Counted from the first letter of the stretch, positions 1 through 8,296 are shown. The stretch is DNA of 34,410 nt from Novacetimonas hansenii JCM 7643 (GCF_000964405.1 NZ_BANE01000085.1:1-34410); one strand, 5' to 3'. A program made the numbers and translations. Notes: generated from the letters alone by a model not told the origin.

Positions 1-113
1 GGGTGCCGCCTTTTTCCAAAAAGGCGGCGTCTTCTGAAGCTTTTAAAAAAAATCTTCACCAAAAACTTTTGTAATTTCAGAATGTTATTGAGACTGACTT
101 TTCAAACCGTCTC
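1..113 (+). repeat. Inverted-repeat element copy E1, left end cut by window start
   Basis: This is the right-hand two thirds of a short AT/GC-alternating element whose complete copy lies at 5193-5352 in the opposite orientation. It contains a perfect 11-bp hairpin, GCCGCCTTTTT with its complement, at 5-28. A second, imperfect hairpin of the GAAGCTTTT/AAAATCTTC type spans 36-57. The right terminal inverted repeat TTTTCAAACCGTCTC is at 99-113. The internal stretch from the second hairpin to the right end (about 58-113) aligns with the complete copy almost base for base. It has no coding capacity. It lies past the 3' end of the cytidine deaminase gene. Confidence 0.8.
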
Positions 114-133
114 TATTCGAGACGGTTTGAAAA
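99..133. repeat. 15-bp perfect palindrome formed by two abutting element ends
   Basis: TTTTCAAACCGTCTC (99-113), a 5-base loop TATTC, then its exact complement GAGACGGTTTGAAAA (119-133). The left arm is the right terminal repeat of element E1 and the right arm is the left terminal repeat of a second, diverged element. The palindrome is therefore a head-to-tail junction of two elements and not a separate regulatory site. A hairpin or terminator role in RNA cannot be excluded. Confidence 0.75.
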
Positions 134-235
134 CAGCGCCCCGATAAGGAATGATGGGAGTTTTGTGGCATTGCCTTTTTTGAAAAAGGCAGCGCCTTTC
201 AAAACCCAGGAAAAGCTTTCCTAAAAATTCCCAAT
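119..235 (+). repeat. Diverged second copy of the inverted-repeat element (E1b)
   Basis: It begins with the terminal repeat GAGACGGTTTGAAAAC and keeps the order of the family: a spacer containing GATAA, then AGTTTT, then a GC/T-rich hairpin (TGCCTTTTT with its complement, 172-191), then a small second hairpin (AGGAAA/TTTCCT, 208-222). The sequence of both hairpins differs from E1 and E2, but the layout is retained. No clear right-hand terminal repeat is visible before the end of the deaminase gene at 264, so this copy is probably truncated. The end coordinate is approximate. Confidence 0.55.
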
Positions 236-263
236 TCTTATCAGGTGGTTATCCTACCACCCC

Positions 264-686
264 TTACAGATGCTCTGGCCCAAACCCATCGGGCAGAAGA
301 TCGCCAAGGGTGCGGCGTGCCAGCACATTCCCCTGCGCATCGACCATGTCGATCCTGAGCGAATGCGCCGCGAACTCGCGTATTTTCTGTCGGCACCCCC
401 CACAGGGAAAGCATGGCTGCGCACTGTCGCCGCATACAACCACCCGACGCAGCACCCGCCCCCCCGCCGCCACCATCGCGGCGATGGCCCCGGCCTCCGC
501 ACAGGTACCTTCGGGATAGGCCGCATTTTCCACGTTACACCCGGCAAAGATACGGCCACTGCCATCCTCCACCGCTGCCCCCACCGCAAATCCTGAATAG
601 GGTGCATGGGCATTGCCCCGCACCGCGACCGCGGCACCGATCAGACGTCGTTCATGTTCCGTGTTCCCTGCCTCAACTGCTTCCAT
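264..686 (-). CDS. cdd: Cytidine deaminase
   Basis: Deaminates cytidine and deoxycytidine to uridine and deoxyuridine in pyrimidine salvage, in the cytoplasm. The 140-residue product has the length of the small homotetrameric class. It carries the zinc-site signature: TCAEAGAI (Cys ligand followed by the catalytic Glu) near residues 61-68, and PCFPCGGC about 30 residues later with the two other Cys ligands. The N-terminal APYSGFAVGAAV segment is the substrate-binding block of this family. The start chosen is the first ATG of the frame and gives a normal N terminus. The gene stands alone: lysA runs away from it on the other strand, and repeat elements lie beyond its 3' end. No distinct promoter was recognised. 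Confidence 0.94.
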   Translation of the reverse strand: MEAVEAGNTEHERRLIGAAVAVRGNAHAPYSGFAVGAAVEDGSGRIFAGCNVENAAYPEGTCAEAGAIAAMVAAGGRVLRRVVVCGDSAQPCFPCGGCRQKIREFAAHSLRIDMVDAQGNVLARRTLGDLLPDGFGPEHL

Positions 687-955
687 GGTGCCTTTCCCTG
701 CATTTCGTGACCGCCGTCAAAAGCCTGCCCACGAAACACCGCACAAATCCAAGAAAGTTTTTTGATGAAGCTTTTTTCAAAAAGCTTCAAGGAACGCCCC
801 CCTTGCCTGACGAATTAAGGCAGATCCCCAAATTTTATTGTTTTGCATCAGAACATTGACCTGCAATCTCCCGTTCCCCTGATCGTGGCATGCAACAGCA
901 TGAATTACGTCACAAGCACCTTGGAACGTACAGGGTGAACCGGTATCCTGTCGCG
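687..955. repeat. Divergent cdd/lysA spacer with a degenerate double-hairpin element (E5)
   Basis: The spacer separates two genes that point away from each other. It contains a perfect 10-bp hairpin, GAAGCTTTTT/AAAAAGCTTC with a 2-base loop, at 767-788, preceded by AAAGTTTTTTGATG. This matches the inner part of the element seen at 5193-5352. The second hairpin of the family is replaced by a weaker TTGCCTgacgaattAAGGCAG-like fold near 804-824. No terminal inverted repeats are visible, so it is a worn copy. Promoters for both flanking genes must lie here or close by, but no convincing -35/-10 pair was found. Confidence 0.5.
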
Positions 956-2314
956 ATGGCTGATACATTTTCCACCCACCCGGGGCAGGACCCGACATTA
1001 CAGGACCTGCTGGCCGTGCGCCCTGCCCTTTCGATGCATGCCATCGACGGGCTGGTGTTTGAGGACGTACCGCTTAATGCAATTGCCGATGCGCTTGGCA
1101 CCCCCACATGGGTGATGGGCGCGCAGACATTGCGCACGCGTTATCACCGTCTGGACCGGGCAATGCGTGATGCCGGACTGGATGTGGACATCCATTTCGC
1201 GGTGAAGGCGAACGACCATCTTGCCATCCTGAAGATCCTGCACGCACAGGGGGCCGGGGCTGATGTCGTCAGTGGCGGCGAACTGCGCCGCGCCATCGCC
1301 GCCGGTATCCCCGCACGTGAAATCGTCTTTTCCGGCGTGGGCAAAACGCGTGCGGAAATGGAACTGGCGCTGCATCACGGAATCGCCCGGATCAATGTTG
1401 AAAGCGCGGAGGAACTCGACCTGCTGTCGGCCGTCGCCGTGGCGTGCGGGCGCACCGCGCCGGTGGCGCTGCGCATCAACCCCGATGTCGATGCCGGAAC
1501 CCACGCCAAGATCACGACCGGACTTGCGGGCAATAAATTCGGCATTCCCTATGACCGGGCGGTCGAACTCTATGCCCATGCGGCCAGCCTGCCGGGTATC
1601 CATGCGGCAGGTGTCGCGGTGCATATCGGCAGCCAGATCGAACGGATGCAGCCCTATCGCGCGGCCTATGCCCGCGTGGCCGATCTGGTCCGCGCCATCC
1701 GTGCGCGTGGGCTGGGGGTGGACGTGATTGACTGCGGCGGCGGCCTTGGCATTTCCTACCGCCATGAAACCGAAGGCGCGCCAGAGGCCCTGGCCCATGC
1801 CATCCGCATCGAACTTGGCGATCTTGGTACGCGGCTGGAGATCGAACCCGGACGCTGGCTGGCCGGACCCGCGGGCGTACTCCTCAGCACCGTTGTCCTG
1901 CGCAAGCGCGGATATGACGGCATGCCGCCCTTCATCGTGCTGGACGCGGCAATGAACGACCTTGCACGGCCCAGCCTGTATGACGCATGGCATGGCATCA
2001 TCCCGCTGTCGGCGCGCGATGCCGTCGCCCCGTCCGAACAGGTGCATGTCGTTGGCCCCGTGTGCGAAAGCGGCGATACGTTCGGACATGACCGCACCCT
2101 GCCGCGCCTGCATGACGGCGCGCGCGTGGCGCTGCTCGATACCGGTGCATATGGCATGGTCATGAGTTCGACATACAATGCACGCGCCATGGCCGCACAG
2201 GTTCTGGTGGACGGATCGCGGTGGGACGTGATCCGCGCGCGCCAGAAGGTCGAATCCCTGTGGGCAGGCGATATCATCCCCGATCCCCTGCCCCATCCCG
2301 CCGGAGCAGAATGA
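956..2314 (+). CDS. lysA: Diaminopimelate decarboxylase
   Basis: Catalyses the last step of lysine synthesis, meso-diaminopimelate to L-lysine, with pyridoxal phosphate, in the cytoplasm. It has the fold-type III layout. The PLP lysine is in HFAVKAN (about residue 84). The phosphate-binding GGGLGISY segment lies mid-protein, followed by EPGRWLAGPAG. The dimer-contributed CESGDTFG motif comes near the C terminus, then YGMVMSSTYNARAMAAQVLV. Starting at ATG 956 gives 452 residues. A longer frame opens at 890, but the extra 22 residues look like translated leader, and neither start has a clear ribosome binding site, so the start is uncertain. Its stop overlaps the start of the next gene by four bases (ATGA), so the two are translationally coupled. 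Confidence 0.96.
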   Translation: MADTFSTHPGQDPTLQDLLAVRPALSMHAIDGLVFEDVPLNAIADALGTPTWVMGAQTLRTRYHRLDRAMRDAGLDVDIHFAVKANDHLAILKILHAQGAGADVVSGGELRRAIAAGIPAREIVFSGVGKTRAEMELALHHGIARINVESAEELDLLSAVAVACGRTAPVALRINPDVDAGTHAKITTGLAGNKFGIPYDRAVELYAHAASLPGIHAAGVAVHIGSQIERMQPYRAAYARVADLVRAIRARGLGVDVIDCGGGLGISYRHETEGAPEALAHAIRIELGDLGTRLEIEPGRWLAGPAGVLLSTVVLRKRGYDGMPPFIVLDAAMNDLARPSLYDAWHGIIPLSARDAVAPSEQVHVVGPVCESGDTFGHDRTLPRLHDGARVALLDTGAYGMVMSSTYNARAMAAQVLVDGSRWDVIRARQKVESLWAGDIIPDPLPHPAGAE

Positions 2315-5103
2315 CGCAGGCCCGCGACATTCCAACCGACGTGCCGGCACGCGATCCCGCAGCGCCCCCGGCATCATCGGCGGCGGCATCGGGCATGTCC
2401 TCCTTTCCCGCCCGTCTTGCGCGGGCACGGACACGGGCACGTCGCGTCCTGTGGGTCGAACGCCTGTGGCCCATCATGCTCCCCATCGCGGACGTGGCTG
2501 GCGGCGTGGCGCTTCTGGGCCTGCTGCGCCTTCCCCAACGCCTGCCTGACGGGGTGCATGCCGCAGCACTGCTGGCACTGGGGGCGGGATGCGCCGCATG
2601 GGGCATCCGCCGTTACCGCCAGGGCCATGCACCGGATGACGCAACCCTTGACCGGCGCATTGAACAGGCATCGGCCCTGCAGGACCGCCCGTTGCAAACC
2701 CTGCTCGACACGCCTGTCGCCTCTCCCACCGATCCGGCCGCAACCCGGGCAGCCGAAGCCCTGTGGCGGATCCACCTGCAACGCACCGGTGCGCGGGTCG
2801 GGCGGTTGAAGGCTGGGTGGCCACGCCTGTGGCCGGTGGGGCGCGAAACATCGTGGGCCACTCTGGCGCTTGCCCCGCTGCTCGCCCTCGGACTGCTGTG
2901 GGCCGGGGGGGCGGCACCGGGACGAATCGGTGCGGCCTTCATTCCCGGCACGGACGATGCGGATACGCCACGGCCACAGATCCATGCATGGATCACCATG
3001 CCTGCCTATGCCCCCGGTGCGCCGGTCTTTCTGGATGATCGCAAGGGCACAGCCACCATTCCCGCAGGCGCTGTCCTGAGTGTGACGGTAACGGGATTGC
3101 ATGGAGAACCGGTGTTGCGCGCGCGTTCCACCGCGAAAGGCACAAGTCTTGGCCCGCATGGATTCCATGCGCTGGACCCTGCCAACTGGTCCGTGGAAAC
3201 GCCGCTTCTGGCGGATGGCGCGTTGACCCTGCGTGGACGTGGCCGCGTGTTGAGCCAATGGGACCTGAAGGTTACCCCCAACCCTGCACCAAGCGTCACA
3301 TGGGGTCCGAACCCCGGCGCAAAGGACGGGGAATGGCGCACCCGCCTGCCCTACAAGGTTTCACAACCCTATGGCATTGCATCGCTGCGTGTGGAAATGC
3401 GCCTGACGGGGGACGAACATAGCGCCCATCCGCGCGTCCTTTCGGTGCCGATCCCGCTGAATGGGCACCCCCATACGGCCGAAGCAGTCGCAACACCCGA
3501 CCTGTCATCAGATCCCTGGGCAGGGGAAGATGTCGTCGCCACACTGCTTGCCACCAGCGACAGCGGCACGGGCGCGACCTCTGCCCCGGTACATTTCCGC
3601 CTTGGCGCGCGCACATTCCATAACCCGATGGCCAAGGCGCTGCTTGATATCCGCAAGCGCCTCGCCCTTGGTCGCGAAAGCCGTTTCATCGCGGGCGAAG
3701 AACTACACGGGCTGGGCATGACATCCGCGCCGATGACCCATAGCCCCGGCCTGATGATCGCCCTGAGCAGCGTGTCCTACCTGCTGAGCCTGCATGAAGT
3801 CGATACCACACAGGCGATCGACCAGGCTGTGGGCCGTTTATGGTATCTGGCGCTGGATGTCGAACATGACCGCCACGACGATATCGCGAACAGCCAGGCC
3901 GATTTCGATATCCAGATGGCCGAAGAAGCCCTTGATGCGCAGATCGAACATATGCGCGAACCCGATGGGAAACCCACCCGTTCGGCACAGCAGCAGGCCG
4001 AACTGCAACGCCGCGTGCAGGCGCTCAGGGATGCGATCCAGCGCAAGATGCAGGCCCTGATCACGCAGGCGATGCGTGACCATTCCGCCATCCCCGCCAT
4101 GCCGGAAATGTCACAGACAGGGGAACAGAACCTGTCGCGCATGATGCAACAGCTTCAGGAGGACGCCGCAAACGGGCGTTCCGCCGATGCGCTCGACCGG
4201 CTCCATCAGATGGAGGACATGGCCAACCAGATGCGCAATGCCACGCCGCAGGACATCATGCAGGCCGCACGCCAGTACCAGGCGCGCCAGGAAATGCACG
4301 AACAGCAGGCAGCACTGCGTGACCTGATCCACCAGCAATCCACCTTGCTGGATCATACCCAGCAACGAATCGAACAGGATGCGGCCAGCGCGGCAGCACG
4401 CCAGACCGATATGGACACGATGAACGACGGGGAAGACCTGTCGAACATGTCCACGCCAGAACTGCTGCGGCATTTGGGCCTGACCCCGCCGGGCCAGTCC
4501 AACCCCGCAGGCACGCAGCCCCCTGCCGCCGAAAGCCAGACCCCGGAGGCACATGAGGTGCAACAGCATGCCGACCGCGCGACCCAGCATGCGCTGGCGC
4601 GTGCGCTGCATGAATTGCGCAATGAGTTCAAGACCCTGAGCGGCAAGGACGTTCCCGCGTTGAAGCAGGCGCTATCGGACATGAAGGCCGTGCGCACCGC
4701 CCTGTCGGCAGGTCAGGATACTGATGCCGCGACAGCAGAGCGCAAGGTCCTGGCCGACCTGCAAAAAGGTGGACAGCAGATGCGTCAGTCCACCAGGGGA
4801 TCGGGCAAGGGCATGACGATTTTCCTGCCTTCGCTGGCCGGAAGCAAGGGGTCAGGCGGATCGAAACCGGGACAGCCGGACGAAGAGGAAACGCCCGACA
4901 ATGCGGGCAACGAACCCCGCGACCCGCTGGGACGTAAAACCGGGGATGACCATGCCGGCATGGACAGCGATACCCATGTGCCGGACAAGGCCGCCCGCGA
5001 ACGCGCACGTGAAATCGAACAGGAACTGCGCCGCCGCGATTCGGACCGCACCCGCCCACCCGAAGAACTGCAATATCTCGACCGGCTGCTCCAGTCGTTC
5101 TGA
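2311..5103 (+). CDS. DUF4175/TIGR02302-family membrane and coiled-coil protein
   Basis: A 930-residue protein of the alphaproteobacterial TIGR02302 (DUF4175) family, whose function is not known. The N-terminal quarter has two hydrophobic segments (about residues 50-105) and a third (about 200-220), so it is probably anchored in the inner membrane. A beta-rich, Pro/Gly-rich region follows. From about residue 510 onward the protein is strongly helical and very rich in Gln, Met, Asp and Arg, with long coiled-coil-like runs. The C-terminal part is low-complexity and charged and ends in DRTRPPEELQYLDRLLQSF. The start is the ATG that overlaps the lysA stop; an upstream in-frame ATG lies inside lysA and would add 30 unlikely residues. 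Neighbouring lysA and this family often co-occur in alphaproteobacteria, which hints at an envelope role but does not show it. Confidence 0.88.
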   Translation: MTQARDIPTDVPARDPAAPPASSAAASGMSSFPARLARARTRARRVLWVERLWPIMLPIADVAGGVALLGLLRLPQRLPDGVHAAALLALGAGCAAWGIRRYRQGHAPDDATLDRRIEQASALQDRPLQTLLDTPVASPTDPAATRAAEALWRIHLQRTGARVGRLKAGWPRLWPVGRETSWATLALAPLLALGLLWAGGAAPGRIGAAFIPGTDDADTPRPQIHAWITMPAYAPGAPVFLDDRKGTATIPAGAVLSVTVTGLHGEPVLRARSTAKGTSLGPHGFHALDPANWSVETPLLADGALTLRGRGRVLSQWDLKVTPNPAPSVTWGPNPGAKDGEWRTRLPYKVSQPYGIASLRVEMRLTGDEHSAHPRVLSVPIPLNGHPHTAEAVATPDLSSDPWAGEDVVATLLATSDSGTGATSAPVHFRLGARTFHNPMAKALLDIRKRLALGRESRFIAGEELHGLGMTSAPMTHSPGLMIALSSVSYLLSLHEVDTTQAIDQAVGRLWYLALDVEHDRHDDIANSQADFDIQMAEEALDAQIEHMREPDGKPTRSAQQQAELQRRVQALRDAIQRKMQALITQAMRDHSAIPAMPEMSQTGEQNLSRMMQQLQEDAANGRSADALDRLHQMEDMANQMRNATPQDIMQAARQYQARQEMHEQQAALRDLIHQQSTLLDHTQQRIEQDAASAAARQTDMDTMNDGEDLSNMSTPELLRHLGLTPPGQSNPAGTQPPAAESQTPEAHEVQQHADRATQHALARALHELRNEFKTLSGKDVPALKQALSDMKAVRTALSAGQDTDAATAERKVLADLQKGGQQMRQSTRGSGKGMTIFLPSLAGSKGSGGSKPGQPDEEETPDNAGNEPRDPLGRKTGDDHAGMDSDTHVPDKAARERAREIEQELRRRDSDRTRPPEELQYLDRLLQSF

Positions 5104-5192
5104 TCCGGGTGTGGGGAAGCACGGCGCGCACCTGAAGCCATAAAAGTTTCTGGTGTCGTCTTTCCCCAACAGGACTTCCCCCTGCGAAGGCA

Positions 5193-5352
5193 CAGAGACC
5201 GTTTGAAAAGTCAGGACCGATAACATCCTGAAATTATAAAGTTTTTTGTGAGGCTTTTTCCAAAAAGCTTCAGAAGACGCCGCCTTTTGGGAAAAAGGCG
5301 GCACCTAAAAACTTTTCTTTTTTATCAATGGCTTGTTTTCAAACACTCTCTG
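5193..5352 (-). repeat. Complete inverted-repeat element with two hairpins (E2, MITE-like)
   Basis: A 160-bp element bounded by terminal inverted repeats: CAGAGACCGTTTGAAAA at 5193-5209 and TTTTCAAACACTCTCTG at 5336-5352. The arms agree at 15 of 17 positions. Inside are two hairpins: GAGGCTTTTT/AAAAAGCTTC (5250-5271) and GCCGCCTTTT/AAAAGGCGGC (5279-5302). There is no room for a transposase, so if mobile it would be non-autonomous. No clear target-site duplication was seen. It fills the gap between two convergent genes (the DUF4175 gene and the antiporter gene), where it could also act as a two-way transcription terminator. Related copies lie at 1-113, 119-235, 767-788, 15117-15180 and 34326-34410. 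The strand given treats E1 as forward. Confidence 0.8.
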
Positions 5353-5443
5353 ATGGGGAAATCTGCAATCTCTGTTTTGCATGCCCTACGGCATGTTGGC
5401 GCCATTCTGCCACGTTTGTCACCATTGGGTGGCAGACAGATGC

Positions 5444-8071
5444 TCAATCCCCTTGCTTCTGCTCTGTCCCTTCATGCGCCGACATGACGGATGTGACCGG
5501 CGCGGTCGCCAGTTCGATCGCGTCATAGGAAGGCGGCACACCCGGCTTGTCCTTTCCCTCCCCCGGAAGCAGCCGGGCATCGGGCAGATCACCATCCGCG
5601 CAGGCCTGCGCCAGCTTTGCCAGATTGTCACGCACGACAGGATATTCATCCACAAGCCGACGGAAGGTCCGCGCACTCATCGTCAGGAAATGGCCGAACT
5701 GCAACGACCGGCTGGTCGCGGCGACCCGTGCGCCACTCAATGCCTCTTCCGCACCAATGACCGCACCCGCGCCAAAACGCACGTCACGTTCGGCATAATG
5801 CGTCTCCGCCAGCCCCGCGCTGATGAAATAGATGGTGCGCACTTTCTGGCCACGCTTGTACAGACGCTCCCCCGGAGAGGAGAAATGCAGCGACATCTTC
5901 ATCGACAGGTCGTGCAACACCCCATCCGGCAGCCCCGTGAAGATGGCAAAACCGTGAATCCGACTCTCGATCCCGGCCTTGATATTGAATTTCAGCCGGA
6001 AATCCAGATGCGCGCGCCGCTGTTCCACATCACGATGCAGTTCGCGATGCAATTCATCGCTCAGCAGGGATTCCGAAAGCAGGGAATCATATTTTTCTTC
6101 CTCCAGCCGCAGGGCAACCTGTCGCAGCATCCGGTTTTCCAGCGCTTCGGAATAACCATGGTAATGCAGGCGCAGTGTCTGCAATGCCTCGTCAAGCAGC
6201 TTGCACTGCCGTCCCAGCACCTCGCCGACGATTTCGCTGATACGCACACCCAGAGTCGGTTCCATGCGGGTACGCATGAATCGCGTCAGGGAGAGGGAGA
6301 CGAAATGCGCGATCATCAGCATCTCGAACCGCTCGGTCATGCAGTACATCAACGGCAGGTCAAAATGCAGCCGATGATGGATGGCCTGCGCGATACGAAA
6401 ACGTAGAGACGGCCTCAGCCTGCGACGTAACGCACGGACATAGCCAAAACGCCCCTCCAGCCGTGCGCCATCGACCATCGCCTCGGCCGAACGCAGCAAT
6501 GTTTCCATCACACGCCGCGACAGGCCCTGTATGCGAAACAGGTCAAGCAGGATGGAGCGTTCACGATTGCCAATCACGATCAGCGCCAGCGTCACGCGCT
6601 GCCGGTCGCCCAACGCGGTGTCGAACGTGTTCGCCTGCTGCTCCGTCGTGACACGCCGGTCAAGGAACTGCACCACCGAATTGGTGACATTGCGTGAAAA
6701 GCCCAGCTCCCCCGCCACTTCACGTGTCTGGTCACGCACCTCGCCCAACCCGATGGCAAGGATCTGGTGGCGCAACGCCTGATCAATCAGCGGCAGTTGA
6801 TCCAGCTTCAGGAACAGCACGAGATAACGCAACGTCGTGCCATTGACGAACAGGGTAATCAGCACAAATCCCGTGGCGATAATGCCGATAAAATGCGCGA
6901 TCTGGGTGGAGACATGCTCATTTTCCGTCACCGCCAGCGCGAGGGCCAGTGTGATCGCACCACGCAACCCGCCCCAGACCATCGTGACCTTGAACGGATT
7001 CGGCACAGGTGGCGACAGGCGCGTGGCGGCAAGGATGGGCAGCATTCCGAACACGACGGAGGCACGGGCCAGCAGTCCCGCCACTGTCGCAATCAGGATC
7101 AGCACGCAATCCCAGCGCGTCATGCCCGCCAGCAGGCGCGGCACCAGCATGGAGGCCAGCACAAACACCAGCGACCCCGCCCAGAACACAAGCTGCTGCC
7201 ACAGTTCATTAAGGAACCGCCACGTCTGCGGTCGGAAGGTGGATGGTCCATAGATGGAAATCGTCAGTCCCGATGCCGCCGTGGCCACCACACCGGAAAA
7301 GCCGAGGAATTCATCACATACGATATAGGACAGGTACGGCAACGCCACCGTCAACGTAATCTCCGCCGCAGGCGCGGCCCCGATGGTTGCGATCAGCATC
7401 AGTGTCAGACGGCCAAAAACCACCCCGATCACCAGCGCGCCTGCAAACGACACCAGGAATTCCAGCACCGCACCACCCAGCATGATCTTGTGATGCGCGG
7501 TGATGGAGGCCAGCAGGATGGAAAAGATGGAGATCGCCGCCGCGTCATTCAGCAACGCCTCCCCCTCCACCAGGCGGGTCAGGCGGCTGGCCGCGCCAAT
7601 TTCCTTAAAGATCCCGGCCACGGCGGACGGGTCGGTCGTCGCCACGATGGAACCAAGGAGCAGACACACCGCCAGCGGCAGGCCCGCAAAGGGATATAGC
7701 GCCAGGCCGATCGTGGCGGTGGACACCACCACCGCAACCACCGCCAACAACAGAACCGTGGCCGTTTCATGCGCAAGGCGGCGCACATCTATGCCCAGCG
7801 CGCCCTGAAAAACGAGGATCGGCAGGAAAATCAGCAAGAAGGCTTCGCTGTTAAGCGGGAAATCCAGCAGCGTTTCCGCCGCCCCGCTGAAAATCTCCAG
7901 ATGCGCACTGCGCAGGACAAGGTCAGCCACACCACCGATGACAATGCCAACGATAGCCAGCAGAACCGTTTCCGACAGTTCCAGACGACGGGCAATCGGC
8001 TGCACGGTACTGACGACCACCAGCAACATGGCAATCGCCATCAGAATTGCCGCAAGACCCGCTATCGCCAT
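5444..8071 (-). CDS. CPA1-family Na+/H+ antiporter with cytoplasmic cyclic-nucleotide-binding-like domain
   Basis: An 875-residue cation/proton exchanger of the inner membrane. Residues 1 to about 410 are about a dozen hydrophobic helices, with the CPA1 hallmarks ATTDPSAVAGIFKEIG and EGEALLNDAAAISIF, the regions that hold the transport Asp/Asn residues. About 300 residues of charged helical linker follow. Residues about 745-840 look like a cyclic-nucleotide-binding fold: SPGERLYKRGQKVRTIYFISAG, then VIGAEEALSGARVAAT in the place of the phosphate-binding cassette. The layout resembles SOS1-type exchangers. The cassette is not a strong match to the cAMP consensus, so the domain may be a sensor without nucleotide. 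The start at 8071 has GAGGG about 7 bases upstream. The gene is alone on its strand, with repeat-bearing gaps on both sides. Whether it carries Na+, K+ or Li+ cannot be read from sequence. Confidence 0.9.
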   Translation of the reverse strand: MAIAGLAAILMAIAMLLVVVSTVQPIARRLELSETVLLAIVGIVIGGVADLVLRSAHLEIFSGAAETLLDFPLNSEAFLLIFLPILVFQGALGIDVRRLAHETATVLLLAVVAVVVSTATIGLALYPFAGLPLAVCLLLGSIVATTDPSAVAGIFKEIGAASRLTRLVEGEALLNDAAAISIFSILLASITAHHKIMLGGAVLEFLVSFAGALVIGVVFGRLTLMLIATIGAAPAAEITLTVALPYLSYIVCDEFLGFSGVVATAASGLTISIYGPSTFRPQTWRFLNELWQQLVFWAGSLVFVLASMLVPRLLAGMTRWDCVLILIATVAGLLARASVVFGMLPILAATRLSPPVPNPFKVTMVWGGLRGAITLALALAVTENEHVSTQIAHFIGIIATGFVLITLFVNGTTLRYLVLFLKLDQLPLIDQALRHQILAIGLGEVRDQTREVAGELGFSRNVTNSVVQFLDRRVTTEQQANTFDTALGDRQRVTLALIVIGNRERSILLDLFRIQGLSRRVMETLLRSAEAMVDGARLEGRFGYVRALRRRLRPSLRFRIAQAIHHRLHFDLPLMYCMTERFEMLMIAHFVSLSLTRFMRTRMEPTLGVRISEIVGEVLGRQCKLLDEALQTLRLHYHGYSEALENRMLRQVALRLEEEKYDSLLSESLLSDELHRELHRDVEQRRAHLDFRLKFNIKAGIESRIHGFAIFTGLPDGVLHDLSMKMSLHFSSPGERLYKRGQKVRTIYFISAGLAETHYAERDVRFGAGAVIGAEEALSGARVAATSRSLQFGHFLTMSARTFRRLVDEYPVVRDNLAKLAQACADGDLPDARLLPGEGKDKPGVPPSYDAIELATAPVTSVMSAHEGTEQKQGD

Positions 8072-8238
8072 TCAACGCCCTCAATTCTGGAAACCAAGCC
8101 CCGTCCAGAACCATCCTGTCGCGAAACCATGGACAGAATATGTCCGCCACCCGAAGATTGTTCGGCTGGACGAGGATAAAAAACGCCGCGTCACCATTTT
8201 CCGCCCGCCACGATGGCCGGCGGCAGGCCTGCGATCCT

Positions 8239-8277
8239 GGGGCATTCCACCGAAAACCGGTTCGGTGAAAATGCCCC
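8239..8277. repeat. Long interrupted hairpin between antiporter and thiE
   Basis: GGGGCATT (8239-8246) pairs with AATGCCCC (8270-8277), and CACCGAA (8248-8254) pairs with TTCGGTG (8261-8267), around a 6-base loop AACCGG. That gives a 15-bp stem with one small internal bulge. On the plus strand it is followed by TTTATTGTTTTT, which would suit a terminator, but no plus-strand gene ends here. On the minus strand it lies after the thi operon and ahead of the antiporter. It may end the operon, be a dispersed palindrome, or act in the antiporter leader. Confidence 0.55.
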
Positions 8278-8296
8278 GGTTTATTGTTTTTACGAG

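Noticed and set aside
998-2440. A 480-codon open frame on the minus strand across lysA
   Set aside because: It is antisense to a well-supported lysA, and its sequence shows no recognisable domain; long antisense frames are common in this GC-rich codon usage.
5381-7699. Plus-strand open frames of 341 and 310 codons opposite the antiporter
   Set aside because: Their composition (rich in Gln, Arg, His) is what antisense reading of a membrane protein gives, and no motif is present.
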